A program made the translations under genes and the position numbers. DNA of 17,850 nt from QHXQ01 sp036389375 (GTDB taxonomy: Bacteria; Acidobacteriota; Blastocatellia; Pyrinomonadales; Pyrinomonadaceae). Below are positions 6,463-14,130 of the stretch, in pieces. A model generated the notes under the pieces. It made no database searches. It was not told the DNA's origin and worked only from the letters and a program-made list of their open reading frames with translations. How positions within the stretch are numbered: the first letter of the stretch is position 1; every line of letters starts with the position of its first letter. The stretch lies in NCBI GenBank assembly GCA_036389375.1, contig DASVQA010000248.1, positions 1-17,850 of the forward strand. The letters run 5' to 3'.

Positions 6463-8178
6463 TTATCGCGCGGCACGATAGCCGGGGCCGCGCAGCACGC
6501 GTCCGGCGTTTGTGGCGGTGCGCTCGCCCTTATCCACTTCGAGTTGCCCGTTGACGACGACGTACTCGATGCCTTCCGCGTACTGGTTCGGTTCTGCAAA
6601 GGTGGCGCGGTCGCGCACGCGCGCCGGATCGAAGATGGTCAGGTCGGCGAACAGCCCCGCGCGGATCAGACCGCGATCTCGCAGCCCCACACGCGCGGCA
6701 GATGAGCCGGTCATGCGCTGGATGGCCTGTTCGAGCGTCAGCAGATGTTCGTCGCGGACGTAGCGCGCGAGGATGCGCGGATAAGTGCCCCAGCCGCGCG
6801 GGTGCGATTTCGAGCCGGCGAGCGGCCCCGTCGTGGCCCGCGCGCCGCTGTCCGTGCAGATGTGTATGAAGGGCGCTTTGAGGGCCGCGCGCAGATCGTC
6901 TTCGGACATCATGAAGTAGATCGCGCCGGTCTGCGCCTCGTCGGCGATGATGAAATCGAAGAGGGCGTCGAGCGGGTCTTTACCTTCGGCGGCGGCGATC
7001 TCTGACAGCCGCTTGCCCTGCCACTGCTCCAACGCGCGGTTTACGACCGAGCCGATCAGTACGCCTTGCGCGCCGCCGCTACCGAGATAGATGTTCTCCC
7101 ACTCTTTCGTGTCGGTTGCGATCTCGCGCTTCAGGCGTGCGCGCGTGGCGGGGTCGCGCAGGCGCGCGAGCGTCTGCTGCGTGCCGCCTTCGAGCGCCCA
7201 GGGCGGCAGGCACGCGGTGAGCGAAGTGCTGGCGGCGGTGTAAGGGTAAACGTCGGCACTTACGTCCAGACCGGCGGCACGGGCCGCGGCGATGCGCCGC
7301 AGGACTTCGGGCATGCGCCCCCAGTTCTGCCGGTACGCCGTTTTGAGATGCCAGATTTCGACGGGGATGCGCGCACGCCGCGCGATCTCGAAGACCTCCG
7401 CGAGCGACGAATCGAGCGCGTTCGCTTCGCTGCGCTGATGGGTCGCGTAGATGCCACCGTACCGCCGCGCCACCTTCGCCAGTTCGACGATCTCATCAGT
7501 CTGGGCGAAGCGCGCAGGCACGTATTGCAGCGAGGTCGAAAGGCCGAGCGCGCCCTGCTGCATCGCTTCGGCGACGAGGCGGCGCATCTCGGTGAGTTCG
7601 GCGGCGGTGGGCGCACGGTTGTCGTAGCCGATGACGTAGGCGCGCACCTGCGTCGCGCCGACGAACGTGCCGAGGTTGATGCCCATGCCCTGTCGTTCGA
7701 CGCGCCGGAAGTAGTCGCTGAGCGTGCGCCAGTCCACCGTCAGGTTGAAGCGACGATAAAAAGGCTCGTCCTCCTTGATGAGCCGCTCGTTCATCGGCGC
7801 AATCGAGCCGCCCTCGCCCGTGATCTCGGTCGTGACGCCCATCATCACCTTGCTCATCGCGCGCGGATCGATCAGCACGTTCTGTTCGGATTGGCCGAGC
7901 ATGTCAATGAAGCCGGGCGCGACGACCAGACCGCGCGCGTCGAGCACGCGCCGCGCACGCGCCCCGTGCGCCAACTGGCCGACCGCGACGATGCGCGCGC
8001 CGCGCACGCCCACGTCCGCGCGAAAGCCCGGCGCACCCGTGCCGTCAATCACCAAACCATCCTTGATCAGCAGATCGTAAACTGCGGGCGCGGCGGCAAC
8101 CTGGTGCTGCACGGGCCAGCAGGCGACGAGCAGGACGAGCGCAAGCAGGCAGCTTGCCGGACGTTGGCCAGCGTTCAT
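6463..8178 (-). CDS. N-acyl-D-amino-acid deacylase-family amidohydrolase, probable lipoprotein
   Basis: The 571-residue protein starts at ATG 8178, with GGAGG six bases upstream (8184-8188). The N-terminus is a signal peptide with lipobox LVAC (Cys20), so a lipoprotein on the periplasmic side is likely. The amidohydrolase frame is clear: a small beta-sandwich start YDLLIKDGLVIDGTG (34-48), APGFID (87-92), then ATHQR (His247), IWHLK (His277), CTDSG (Asp443), the family block SHPRGWGTYPRIL (458-470), and the closing beta-sandwich FADLTIFDP. D-aminoacylases release D-amino acids from N-acyl-D-amino acids. Here the usual HxH after GFID is replaced by MLGQS (93-97), and the Cys zinc ligand region reads ITGEGGS (119-125). 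A reduced or altered metal site is therefore expected, and substrate cannot be assumed. It is divergent from murE, with 143 bases between starts. It could instead be a peptidase or cyclic-amide hydrolase of the same superfamily. Confidence 0.85.
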   Translation of the reverse strand: MNAGQRPASCLLALVLLVACWPVQHQVAAAPAVYDLLIKDGLVIDGTGAPGFRADVGVRGARIVAVGQLAHGARARRVLDARGLVVAPGFIDMLGQSEQNVLIDPRAMSKVMMGVTTEITGEGGSIAPMNERLIKEDEPFYRRFNLTVDWRTLSDYFRRVERQGMGINLGTFVGATQVRAYVIGYDNRAPTAAELTEMRRLVAEAMQQGALGLSTSLQYVPARFAQTDEIVELAKVARRYGGIYATHQRSEANALDSSLAEVFEIARRARIPVEIWHLKTAYRQNWGRMPEVLRRIAAARAAGLDVSADVYPYTAASTSLTACLPPWALEGGTQQTLARLRDPATRARLKREIATDTKEWENIYLGSGGAQGVLIGSVVNRALEQWQGKRLSEIAAAEGKDPLDALFDFIIADEAQTGAIYFMMSEDDLRAALKAPFIHICTDSGARATTGPLAGSKSHPRGWGTYPRILARYVRDEHLLTLEQAIQRMTGSSAARVGLRDRGLIRAGLFADLTIFDPARVRDRATFAEPNQYAEGIEYVVVNGQLEVDKGERTATNAGRVLRGPGYRAAR

Positions 8179-8253
8179 TGCATCCTCCGGGTGGGTTTGC
8201 TCGGACGGCGCAGCATCGTAATGCTTCTGTTCCGTCGCTGTCTACGGTTCTGA

Positions 8254-8281
8254 TTGCAGAATAATGGCGACAAACTATAAT
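8254..8281 (+). promoter_or_regulatory. Sigma70-type promoter of murE
   Basis: A perfect -10 TATAAT at 8276-8281 has a weak -35 TTGCAG at 8254-8259, with a 16-base spacer. Predicted transcription starts near 8288, about 34 bases before ATG 8322. This is the only perfect TATAAT I noticed in an intergenic region here. Confidence 0.55.
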
Positions 8282-8321
8282 CGCGGGCGCTGGACATAGC
8301 TCTAACTGATTCGGCCACTCG

Positions 8322-9830
8322 ATGACTGATGAGAAAAGCGATCAACGCGCCGGCACGCTCGGCGCAGTAGCCCGCACGGTTGGCGGCCACTTGACGGGCG
8401 ACGCGGCTGCGCTCGTCCTTGACGTGACGCACGACTCGCGGCAGGTGCAACGCAGTAGCCTCTTCGTCGCCGTGCAGGGCGCGAACGTGGACGCGCACCG
8501 CTTTGTCGCGCAGGCGCTCGCCGCCGGTGCGGTCGGCGTCATCTCGGAGCGCGCGCGCCCGGCCGATTTCGCGGGCAACTGGTTGCAGGTGGCGGACGCG
8601 CGTGTGGCGCTGGCGCAGGCTGCGGCCGAGGTGCAGGGGCATCCTGCGCGCGCTCTGGCGCTCGTCGGCATCACGGGCACGAACGGCAAGACGACGACGG
8701 CGCATCTGGTCGCGGCGACGGCGGAGGCGCGCGGGCACAAGGTCGCGCTGCTCGGCACGGTCGGCTATCGGATCGGCCGGGAGACGTTCGCCGCCAAACA
8801 CACGACGCCCGAAGCGAGCGACATCCAACGCTTCCTGCGTCGTGCGGTGGACGCGGGCTGTCCCGTCGGCGTGATGGAATGCTCCTCGCAGGCGCTCGAC
8901 CTGCATCGCTGCGACGCGCTTGAGTTCGCCGTCGCCATCTTCACGAATCTCACCCGCGACCACCTCGACTATCACCAGACCATGACCGACTATTTCGCCG
9001 CCAAGCGCCGCCTCTTCGACGGGCGCACGGGGACGAAACCGGGCGCGGCCGTCGTCAACGTGGACGATCCTTACGGCGTGGAACTGGCCCGCGAAGTGGC
9101 CGGCGGCGGCGTGCGCGTGCTCACTTATGCGCTCAACACGGCGGCGGATGTGACGGCGCACGCGCTCGACGTGCGCCTCGGCGGCATGAGTTTTCAGTTG
9201 CGGACGCGGGCGGGCGACTGTCTGCTCAAGTCGCCGCTCGTCGGCACGTTTCACGTCTACAATATCCTCGCCGCCGTCGCCTGCGGGCTGGCGCTGGGCT
9301 ACGAGTTGGCGACGCTTGTGCGGGCGATTGAAAGCTGTGCCGGTGCGCCGGGTCGCTTCGAGCGCGTGGCGCATGACGAAGACTTTGCGGTCGTCGTGGA
9401 CTACGCACACACGGACGATGCATTGCGCAACGTCCTGCGCACGGCGCGTGAAGTGGCGCGCGGCCGCGTCATCACGGTCTTTGGCTGCGGCGGCGACCGC
9501 GATCGCACCAAGCGCGCGCCGATGGGCGAGGCGGCGGCCAGCTTGAGCGACGTGGTGATTCTCACTTCGGACAATCCGCGCACGGAAGACCCGGAGCAGA
9601 TTCTGACGGACGCCGAAGCGGGCCTGCGCGCGGTCGGCAAGCCTTATCTGAAGTTCATTGATCGCCGCGCCGCGATCCAGCGCGCGATTGCCGAAGCGCA
9701 ACCCGGCGACGTGGTGCTTATCGCGGGCAAAGGGCACGAGGATTATCAGATCATTGGCACAGAGGTGCATCACTTCGACGATAAAGAGGTCGCCCGCGAA
9801 GCGTTGACCGCGCGCAAGGGCAAAGCTTAA
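8322..9830 (+). CDS. murE: UDP-N-acetylmuramoyl-L-alanyl-D-glutamate--2,6-diaminopimelate ligase (MurE)
   Basis: The 502-residue protein has the full Mur ligase architecture. The N-terminal UDP-MurNAc domain (about 10-110) contains THDSRQV. The central ATPase domain has the P-loop GITGTNGKTTT (116-126), ECSSQAL (186-192), TNLTRDHLDYH (208-218) and AAKRRLF, whose Lys228 is the usual carbamylated lysine. The C-terminal domain contains VDYAHTDDAL, FGCGGDRDRTKRP-like residues, DNPR (417-420) and AGKGHEDYQ (468-476). DNPR is the signature for meso-diaminopimelate as the added amino acid. The enzyme acts in the cytoplasm, adding the third residue of the peptidoglycan stem peptide. Unusually there are no other mur or division genes next to it, so it is outside a dcw cluster and appears to be monocistronic with its own promoter. 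The ribosome site before ATG 8322 is weak. It ends 22 bases from the convergent permease gene. Confidence 0.96.
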   Translation: MTDEKSDQRAGTLGAVARTVGGHLTGDAAALVLDVTHDSRQVQRSSLFVAVQGANVDAHRFVAQALAAGAVGVISERARPADFAGNWLQVADARVALAQAAAEVQGHPARALALVGITGTNGKTTTAHLVAATAEARGHKVALLGTVGYRIGRETFAAKHTTPEASDIQRFLRRAVDAGCPVGVMECSSQALDLHRCDALEFAVAIFTNLTRDHLDYHQTMTDYFAAKRRLFDGRTGTKPGAAVVNVDDPYGVELAREVAGGGVRVLTYALNTAADVTAHALDVRLGGMSFQLRTRAGDCLLKSPLVGTFHVYNILAAVACGLALGYELATLVRAIESCAGAPGRFERVAHDEDFAVVVDYAHTDDALRNVLRTAREVARGRVITVFGCGGDRDRTKRAPMGEAAASLSDVVILTSDNPRTEDPEQILTDAEAGLRAVGKPYLKFIDRRAAIQRAIAEAQPGDVVLIAGKGHEDYQIIGTEVHHFDDKEVAREALTARKGKA

Positions 9831-9852
9831 GAGACTGCCCCTGACATACTGA

Positions 9853-11289
9853 CTATCGCTCTACCGGCTCGTCGTCGCCAGCGACGACCACCTGATTATT
9901 CCGCGACCAGTACCAGTAGACAGGCAGACCCAAAGCGATCAAGCCCAGCCCGATGAGCGATTGCTTGGGCGAGGTCATGACGGTGTTGCCGATGAGCCAT
10001 GCGGTGACGAGCAGAAAGACGACGGGCACGACCGGGTAGCCCCACGTGCGATAGGGGCGCTCGGCGTGTGGCTGGCGGCGGCGGAAGACGAAGACCGAGG
10101 CGGTTGCGAGGCCGTAGAAGATCCAGAGCGCGAAGATCGCGTAGTCCGTCAGTTGATCGTAAGAGCCGGAGAGCGCAAGCACGCACGCCCAGAGACCCTG
10201 TACGACGAGCGCGCGCACCGGCACGTGTGTGCGCGGGCTGATGTGCGACAGGCTCTTGAAGAACAGGCGGTCGCGCGCCATCGCGTAAGGAAAGCGCCCG
10301 CCCGCGAGCACCGACGTGTGCAGCGCACCGAACGAAGAGACCATGAGCGCCAAAGCGATCAGCATCACCGCACTTGCGCCGAGAAAGCGCCCGGCCACTT
10401 CGGTGGCGACTGAAGAAGCGGGCGCGACGCTGGCGATCTCGGTCGGCGTGAGCACGTAGTAGTAGGCTAGGTTGACGAAGACGTAGAGCGTGCCGACGAC
10501 GATCATGCCGAGAAAGAAGGCGCGCGGCAGATTGCGTTGGGGTTCGCGCACCTCGCCCGCGAGCGGCGCGACGTTGTTCCAACCGTCGTAAGCCCACAAC
10601 GCGCCGAGCATCGCCGCGCCGAAGCCCGCGAAGCCGCCGCGCGCCGCTGCCGACACGCCCTCGCACGAGCCGCCCGTGTCGGCGAGCGCAAAGTGCATCC
10701 AGTCGCCGTGTGCAAACAAGACCGCGCCCAGCCCAACTGCGAGCACCAGCGCGATCTTGATGAAGGTCAAAACGGAAGCGACGTTGCCGCTTAAGGCGAC
10801 CGCGCCGCAGTTGATCAACGTCGTGATGGCGATAGTTGCGAGCGCGACGACTTGCAGGTGGCCGAACGGGACTTCATAGCCGAATGGGTGCAGCGTGAAG
10901 TATGTGCCGGTGAGCGCGCCGCCGGTCAGTATGTTGAGGAAGATGGCGAAGCCGACGGCGAGCGCCGCCTGCGAGCCGGTGCGGGCGATAAAGAACTGCG
11001 TCCAGCCGAACAGGAAACCCCAGCGCCGCCCGTAAGCCTCGCGGATAAAAACGTACTCGCCGCCCGCGCGCGGCATCATCGCGCACAACTCCGCATAGGT
11101 GAGCGCGCCCGCGAGCGACAACAGCCCCGCCACGATCCAGACCGCGATGACGCGCCCCGGCGTGCCCACGTTGCACGTCATCACGCGCGTCTTCAAAAAG
11201 ACGCCCGTGCCGATCATGTTGGCGATGTTGACTGAAGTCGCGGCCGTCAGACCCAGTCCGCGCACGAGCGTTGGATTGTTCGCTGCCAT
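9853..11289 (-). CDS. APC superfamily amino acid permease (LAT/SteT-like)
   Basis: The 478-residue integral membrane protein has about 12 helices. Helix 1 carries the APC signature NIANMIGTGVFLKTR (21-35) with the unwound GTG segment for substrate. Then come YAELCAMMPRAGGEYVFIREAYG (65-87), typical of the LAT branch, and LWAYDGWNN (231-239), another conserved APC element. The C-terminus is short and polar. Members exchange or symport amino acids across the inner membrane; the specificity is not readable. The start at ATG 11289 is 23 bases after the stop of the upstream LysA-like decarboxylase on the same strand, so the two genes form an operon sharing the promoter near 12790. A decarboxylase next to a permease recalls decarboxylation/antiport pairs, though such a role is only inferred. 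No recognisable terminator lies between it and convergent murE. Confidence 0.9.
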   Translation of the reverse strand: MAANNPTLVRGLGLTAATSVNIANMIGTGVFLKTRVMTCNVGTPGRVIAVWIVAGLLSLAGALTYAELCAMMPRAGGEYVFIREAYGRRWGFLFGWTQFFIARTGSQAALAVGFAIFLNILTGGALTGTYFTLHPFGYEVPFGHLQVVALATIAITTLINCGAVALSGNVASVLTFIKIALVLAVGLGAVLFAHGDWMHFALADTGGSCEGVSAAARGGFAGFGAAMLGALWAYDGWNNVAPLAGEVREPQRNLPRAFFLGMIVVGTLYVFVNLAYYYVLTPTEIASVAPASSVATEVAGRFLGASAVMLIALALMVSSFGALHTSVLAGGRFPYAMARDRLFFKSLSHISPRTHVPVRALVVQGLWACVLALSGSYDQLTDYAIFALWIFYGLATASVFVFRRRQPHAERPYRTWGYPVVPVVFLLVTAWLIGNTVMTSPKQSLIGLGLIALGLPVYWYWSRNNQVVVAGDDEPVER

Positions 11290-11312
11290 AAGAGTTTCTC
11301 AGCCCGCCCTCG

Positions 11313-12728
11313 TCACCAGATTTCATTCATCAGCAGGTCTTCGTATGTGTCGCGCCGCCGGGCGAGATCGAACCGGCCGTCGCCGCGCACCATGACGACC
11401 GCCGGGATCGGCCGCCCGTTGTAAGGAAACGATTGCGAGAGCGAGTACGCGCCGGTGTTGAGCAGGGCGAGCAGCGCGCCGGGGCGCACATCCGCCGGGA
11501 GTTGGCGATAGTCGGGGAGTTTGCCGCCACCTTCGATGTCGAAATACACGTCGCCGGAATCGCAGAGCGGCCCTGCCACCTTGTAGGGCGTCTCGTGCGG
11601 CGCGTCTGCGCGGTCGGCCGAGATAAGATGGTAATACCACTTGTAGCTGACCATCGAGAGCATGAGATTGAAGCCCGCGTCGGTTAAGAGCCACACGTCG
11701 CCGGTCTCCGGGCGGCGCTTGATATTGCGCACGGTCGTCAACACCAACCCGGCGTCGGCGATGATGCTGCGGCCGGGTTCTAGCAGGATCGTGATGCGCT
11801 CAAGCAGATGCTCGGCTGCGGCGGCACGGGCGGCGGCGCGCGCCACTTCGAGCGCGGCTGCGAGTACGTCCACGGGTTCGAGTTCTGCGCCGAGCATGGC
11901 GCGTTCTTCGGCGGGCAATTGGTCGGCCTGCGAACGGTCGCGTAGGTAGTTGACGGGGATGCCGCCGCCAAGATTGATATGCTCGAAGGTGTGGCCGGTC
12001 TCGCGTTGGAGCGCGACGAGGTGTTCCCACATCGTCCGAAAGGCGGCGGCGAAGGGTTCGAGGTCGGGCGTCTGCGAGCCGACGTGGATGTGTATGCCGC
12101 CGACGTGGAGCAGGCTGGGGAACTCCAGCGCGCGCCGAAACGCGGCGGGCACTTCCGCCGAAGTGATGCCGAATTTTGAAGTGAGCAGCGCCGTCTGCAA
12201 ACCGATGTGCGAGCGCGTGCCGATCTCGGGCACAAGCCGGAGCGTGACGTTGGCGCGGCTGTTTACACGTTGCGCGGCGGCGGCCACAAGCTCAAGCTCG
12301 TAGAGTGAATCAACGTTGATCGAGAAGATGCCGGCGCGGATCGCTTCGTCTAATTCTTCGTCCGTCTTGCTCGTGCCGTTGAAGATGATCTGTTCGGGCC
12401 GAAAGCCGGCGCGTAAGGCTTTGAACAGTTCGCCGCCGCTGTTGACTTCGATGTCGCTGCCCGCGTCGCGCACCACGCGCAGCACGGCCATGTTCGAGTT
12501 CGCCTTCGAGGCGTAGAAGAATCTGACCGGATGTTTGACGGCTGCGGCGGCGCTCAACAGGCGCGCGACGTTGGCGCGGATGCGCGGCTCGGAGAAGACA
12601 TAGAGCGGCGAGCCGTGCGCGCGCACGAGTTCGAGCGCGTCCACGCCGTTGATATGCAAGCGCCCGCCCTGTGTCTCAAGGTAGTGGGGGATTGTCCACG
12701 CGGGCGGCGCGACAATGTGCGTTGACAT
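11313..12728 (-). CDS. LysA-like fold-III PLP decarboxylase (diaminopimelate decarboxylase family, substrate uncertain)
   Basis: The 471-residue protein starts at ATG 12728, with AGGAG (12738-12742) nine bases upstream. Motifs of the alanine racemase-like barrel are present: YASKAN with the PLP lysine K75, SGGE (97-100), the HIHVGSQ histidine strand (213-219), LGGG (253-256, PLP phosphate) and EPGR (317-320). The beta domain has GPLCDSGD (386-393) and GAYSLSQSFPYNGRP (426-440). Diaminopimelate decarboxylase makes lysine from meso-DAP, but two substrate-side positions differ here. The usual C-E-S motif is C-D-S (Asp390). The Arg-Pro of the conserved RPxxY block appears as Ser358-Met359, although Tyr362 is kept. 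This suggests a different amino acid substrate, or a divergent LysA. It is about 50 residues longer than most LysA, with an extra N-terminal 20-25 residues and an Ala-rich helix at about 285-310. It is followed by the permease gene in an operon and divergent from the aminotransferase gene. Confidence 0.85.
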   Translation of the reverse strand: MSTHIVAPPAWTIPHYLETQGGRLHINGVDALELVRAHGSPLYVFSEPRIRANVARLLSAAAAVKHPVRFFYASKANSNMAVLRVVRDAGSDIEVNSGGELFKALRAGFRPEQIIFNGTSKTDEELDEAIRAGIFSINVDSLYELELVAAAAQRVNSRANVTLRLVPEIGTRSHIGLQTALLTSKFGITSAEVPAAFRRALEFPSLLHVGGIHIHVGSQTPDLEPFAAAFRTMWEHLVALQRETGHTFEHINLGGGIPVNYLRDRSQADQLPAEERAMLGAELEPVDVLAAALEVARAAARAAAAEHLLERITILLEPGRSIIADAGLVLTTVRNIKRRPETGDVWLLTDAGFNLMLSMVSYKWYYHLISADRADAPHETPYKVAGPLCDSGDVYFDIEGGGKLPDYRQLPADVRPGALLALLNTGAYSLSQSFPYNGRPIPAVVMVRGDGRFDLARRRDTYEDLLMNEIW

Positions 12729-12773
12729 GGTATAAAACTCCTGCGACCGACAGGGCAGCGATAAACGCGTGCG

Positions 12774-12802
12774 AAGATAGACTGCGCGCCCGCGAGCGTC
12801 AA
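12774..12802 (-). promoter_or_regulatory. Promoter of the decarboxylase-permease operon
   Basis: On the minus strand a -35 TTGACG (12802-12797, five of six) is separated by exactly 17 bases from TATCTT (12779-12774, four of six). Transcription would begin near 12767, giving a leader of about 40 bases before ATG 12728 that contains the AGGAG ribosome site. It lies within the 110-base divergent region shared with the aminotransferase. Confidence 0.5.
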
Positions 12803-12838
12803 GGCGGGCCGAGGGCGCGCGAAGGTTGGTGCAAGCTG

Positions 12839-13960
12839 ATGGCTGAACAGGTGGATTGGGCGCGCATCCGGCAGGACTTTCCGGTGACGCAGCGTTGGGC
12901 CTACTTGAACTGCGCGGCGGCGGGGCCCGTGCCGCGCGCCGGTCACGATGCCGCCATGCGCTTCTACCGCGAGACGCTCGAAGCCGGCGATCGGCATTGG
13001 AGTGACTGGATCGTGCGGCGCGAACGTGCGCGGGCGGCGCTGGCGCGGCTCGTCAACGCCGAACCGGACGAGATCGCTTTCACCATCAACACGTCGAGCG
13101 GCATGAATCTGATCGTGGACGCGCTCGAAGGGCGCGGCGAAGTGCTCTCGTGCGAGCTTGAGTTTCCGGTTTCGACGCTCCCCTGGCTGCATCGCGGCAT
13201 GCGCGTCCACCGGCTCGCGGCGCGCGCGGGCGTCCTCGCGCCCGAAGAGATAAGTGCTGCGATGAGCGCGAGCACGGGCATCATCTGTCTGAGCCACGTG
13301 CAATACTCGAACGGCTTGCGCGCGAATCTCGCGGAGATCGGCGCGCGCAAAAACGGCCACGCCTTCGTCGTCAACGCGGCGCAGTCGGCGGGCGTCTTCG
13401 AGCTTGACGTTAAGCGCATGCGGATTGACGCGCTCGCGGCGACCGGGCACAAGTGGCTGCTCGGCGGTTACGGTTCGGGCTTCGTCTATTTGAGCCGCGA
13501 GTTGCTGGCGCGGACGCGCCCGCGCGCGATCAGTTGGATGAGCGTGGCCGACCCGTTTGCGATGCGTAACGACGAGGCCGACGTGCGCGCCGACGCAGCC
13601 GCGCGCGCCGAGCAGGGCTGCCCGCACTTCGCCGGCATCTTCGCGCTCGGCGCGGCGGTCGAGTACGCGCTGCAAATAGGCCCGCAGCAGATCGAAGCGC
13701 GTGCGCTCGCGCTCAATAAACATCTGACCGACAGTTTGCAGGCGGCGGGCTGGCGCGTGCTCTCGCCGCTCGCCGACGAGTCTTATCGCTCCGCCGAAAC
13801 GCTCGTCGCCGCGGCCGAGCCGGAGCGCATCACGCGCCAACTGCATCAGCGCGGCGTCGCCGTCACGCAGAAGCCTGAAGGCATACGCGTCGCCACGCAC
13901 TTCTTTAACGACGAAACGGACATAGCGCGCCTTGTCGCGGCGCTCGACGAGTTGCGCTGA
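12839..13960 (+). CDS. Class V PLP aminotransferase / cysteine desulfurase-like protein
   Basis: The 373-residue protein was started at ATG 12839. The frame is open back to 12671, but that part overlaps the divergent decarboxylase gene and its translation looks non-native. AEQVDWARIRQDFPV then leads directly into the family N-terminus WAYLNCAAAGPVPR (20-33). The fold type I core has TSSGMNLIVDAL (85-96), SCELEFPVSTLPW (104-116), LSHVQYSNG (151-159), the Asn/Asp-Ala-Ala-Gln-Ser strand (179-183), and ATGHKWLLGGYGSGF (201-215), where K205 would bind PLP. Members include cysteine desulfurases, isopenicillin N epimerase relatives and kynureninase-like enzymes. No active-site Cys loop typical of IscS is obvious near the C-terminal part, so plain desulfurase activity is not supported. 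Its substrate is unknown. It is transcribed alone, ending at a good terminator at 13971-14002. Confidence 0.87.
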   Translation: MAEQVDWARIRQDFPVTQRWAYLNCAAAGPVPRAGHDAAMRFYRETLEAGDRHWSDWIVRRERARAALARLVNAEPDEIAFTINTSSGMNLIVDALEGRGEVLSCELEFPVSTLPWLHRGMRVHRLAARAGVLAPEEISAAMSASTGIICLSHVQYSNGLRANLAEIGARKNGHAFVVNAAQSAGVFELDVKRMRIDALAATGHKWLLGGYGSGFVYLSRELLARTRPRAISWMSVADPFAMRNDEADVRADAAARAEQGCPHFAGIFALGAAVEYALQIGPQQIEARALALNKHLTDSLQAAGWRVLSPLADESYRSAETLVAAAEPERITRQLHQRGVAVTQKPEGIRVATHFFNDETDIARLVAALDELR

Positions 13961-13970
13961 TCAAAATCGC

Positions 13971-14002
13971 GGCCGGCGACTGTAAGGCGGCGGCCAGTTT
14001 TT
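13971..14002 (+). terminator. Intrinsic terminator of the class V aminotransferase gene
   Basis: GGCCGGCG (13971-13978) pairs with CGGCGGCC (13988-13995) in seven of eight positions around a 9-base loop. It is followed by AG and five T residues (13998-14002). It begins 10 bases after the TGA stop. This is the clearest Rho-independent terminator in the window. Confidence 0.7.
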
Positions 14003-14130
14003 GCGACTAAGTAAGGAGCCGCGCTGACTGTCCGTTAGATTTCAGCTTGACGCTTTATCGTCTGCGCCGAGTGGCGAACGCGGCGCGCGGCTTTTGTCGG
14101 CTGCGCTAAACTGGAAGGAGTCGTGTGCAA

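Noticed and set aside
7066..9773. Long antisense open frames of 395 and 532 residues opposite the deacylase and murE
   Set aside because: In GC-rich DNA the strand opposite a real gene often stays open. These translations are Arg/His/Ala-rich without motifs, while the sense frames have full family motifs.
12722..12736. TTGACA next to TATAAA at the decarboxylase start
   Set aside because: Spacing between the two boxes is only four bases, and they lie on the start codon and ribosome site of the minus-strand gene.
12671..12838. N-terminal extension of the aminotransferase
   Set aside because: It overlaps the start of the divergent decarboxylase gene and its promoter. The family-like sequence begins after ATG 12839.
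12554..13900. 448-residue antisense frame opposite the class V aminotransferase
   Set aside because: Composition is typical of a shadow frame and it overlaps two well supported genes.
14047..14075. TTGACG as a promoter for the FMN reductase
   Set aside because: No acceptable -10 lies 16-18 bases downstream.
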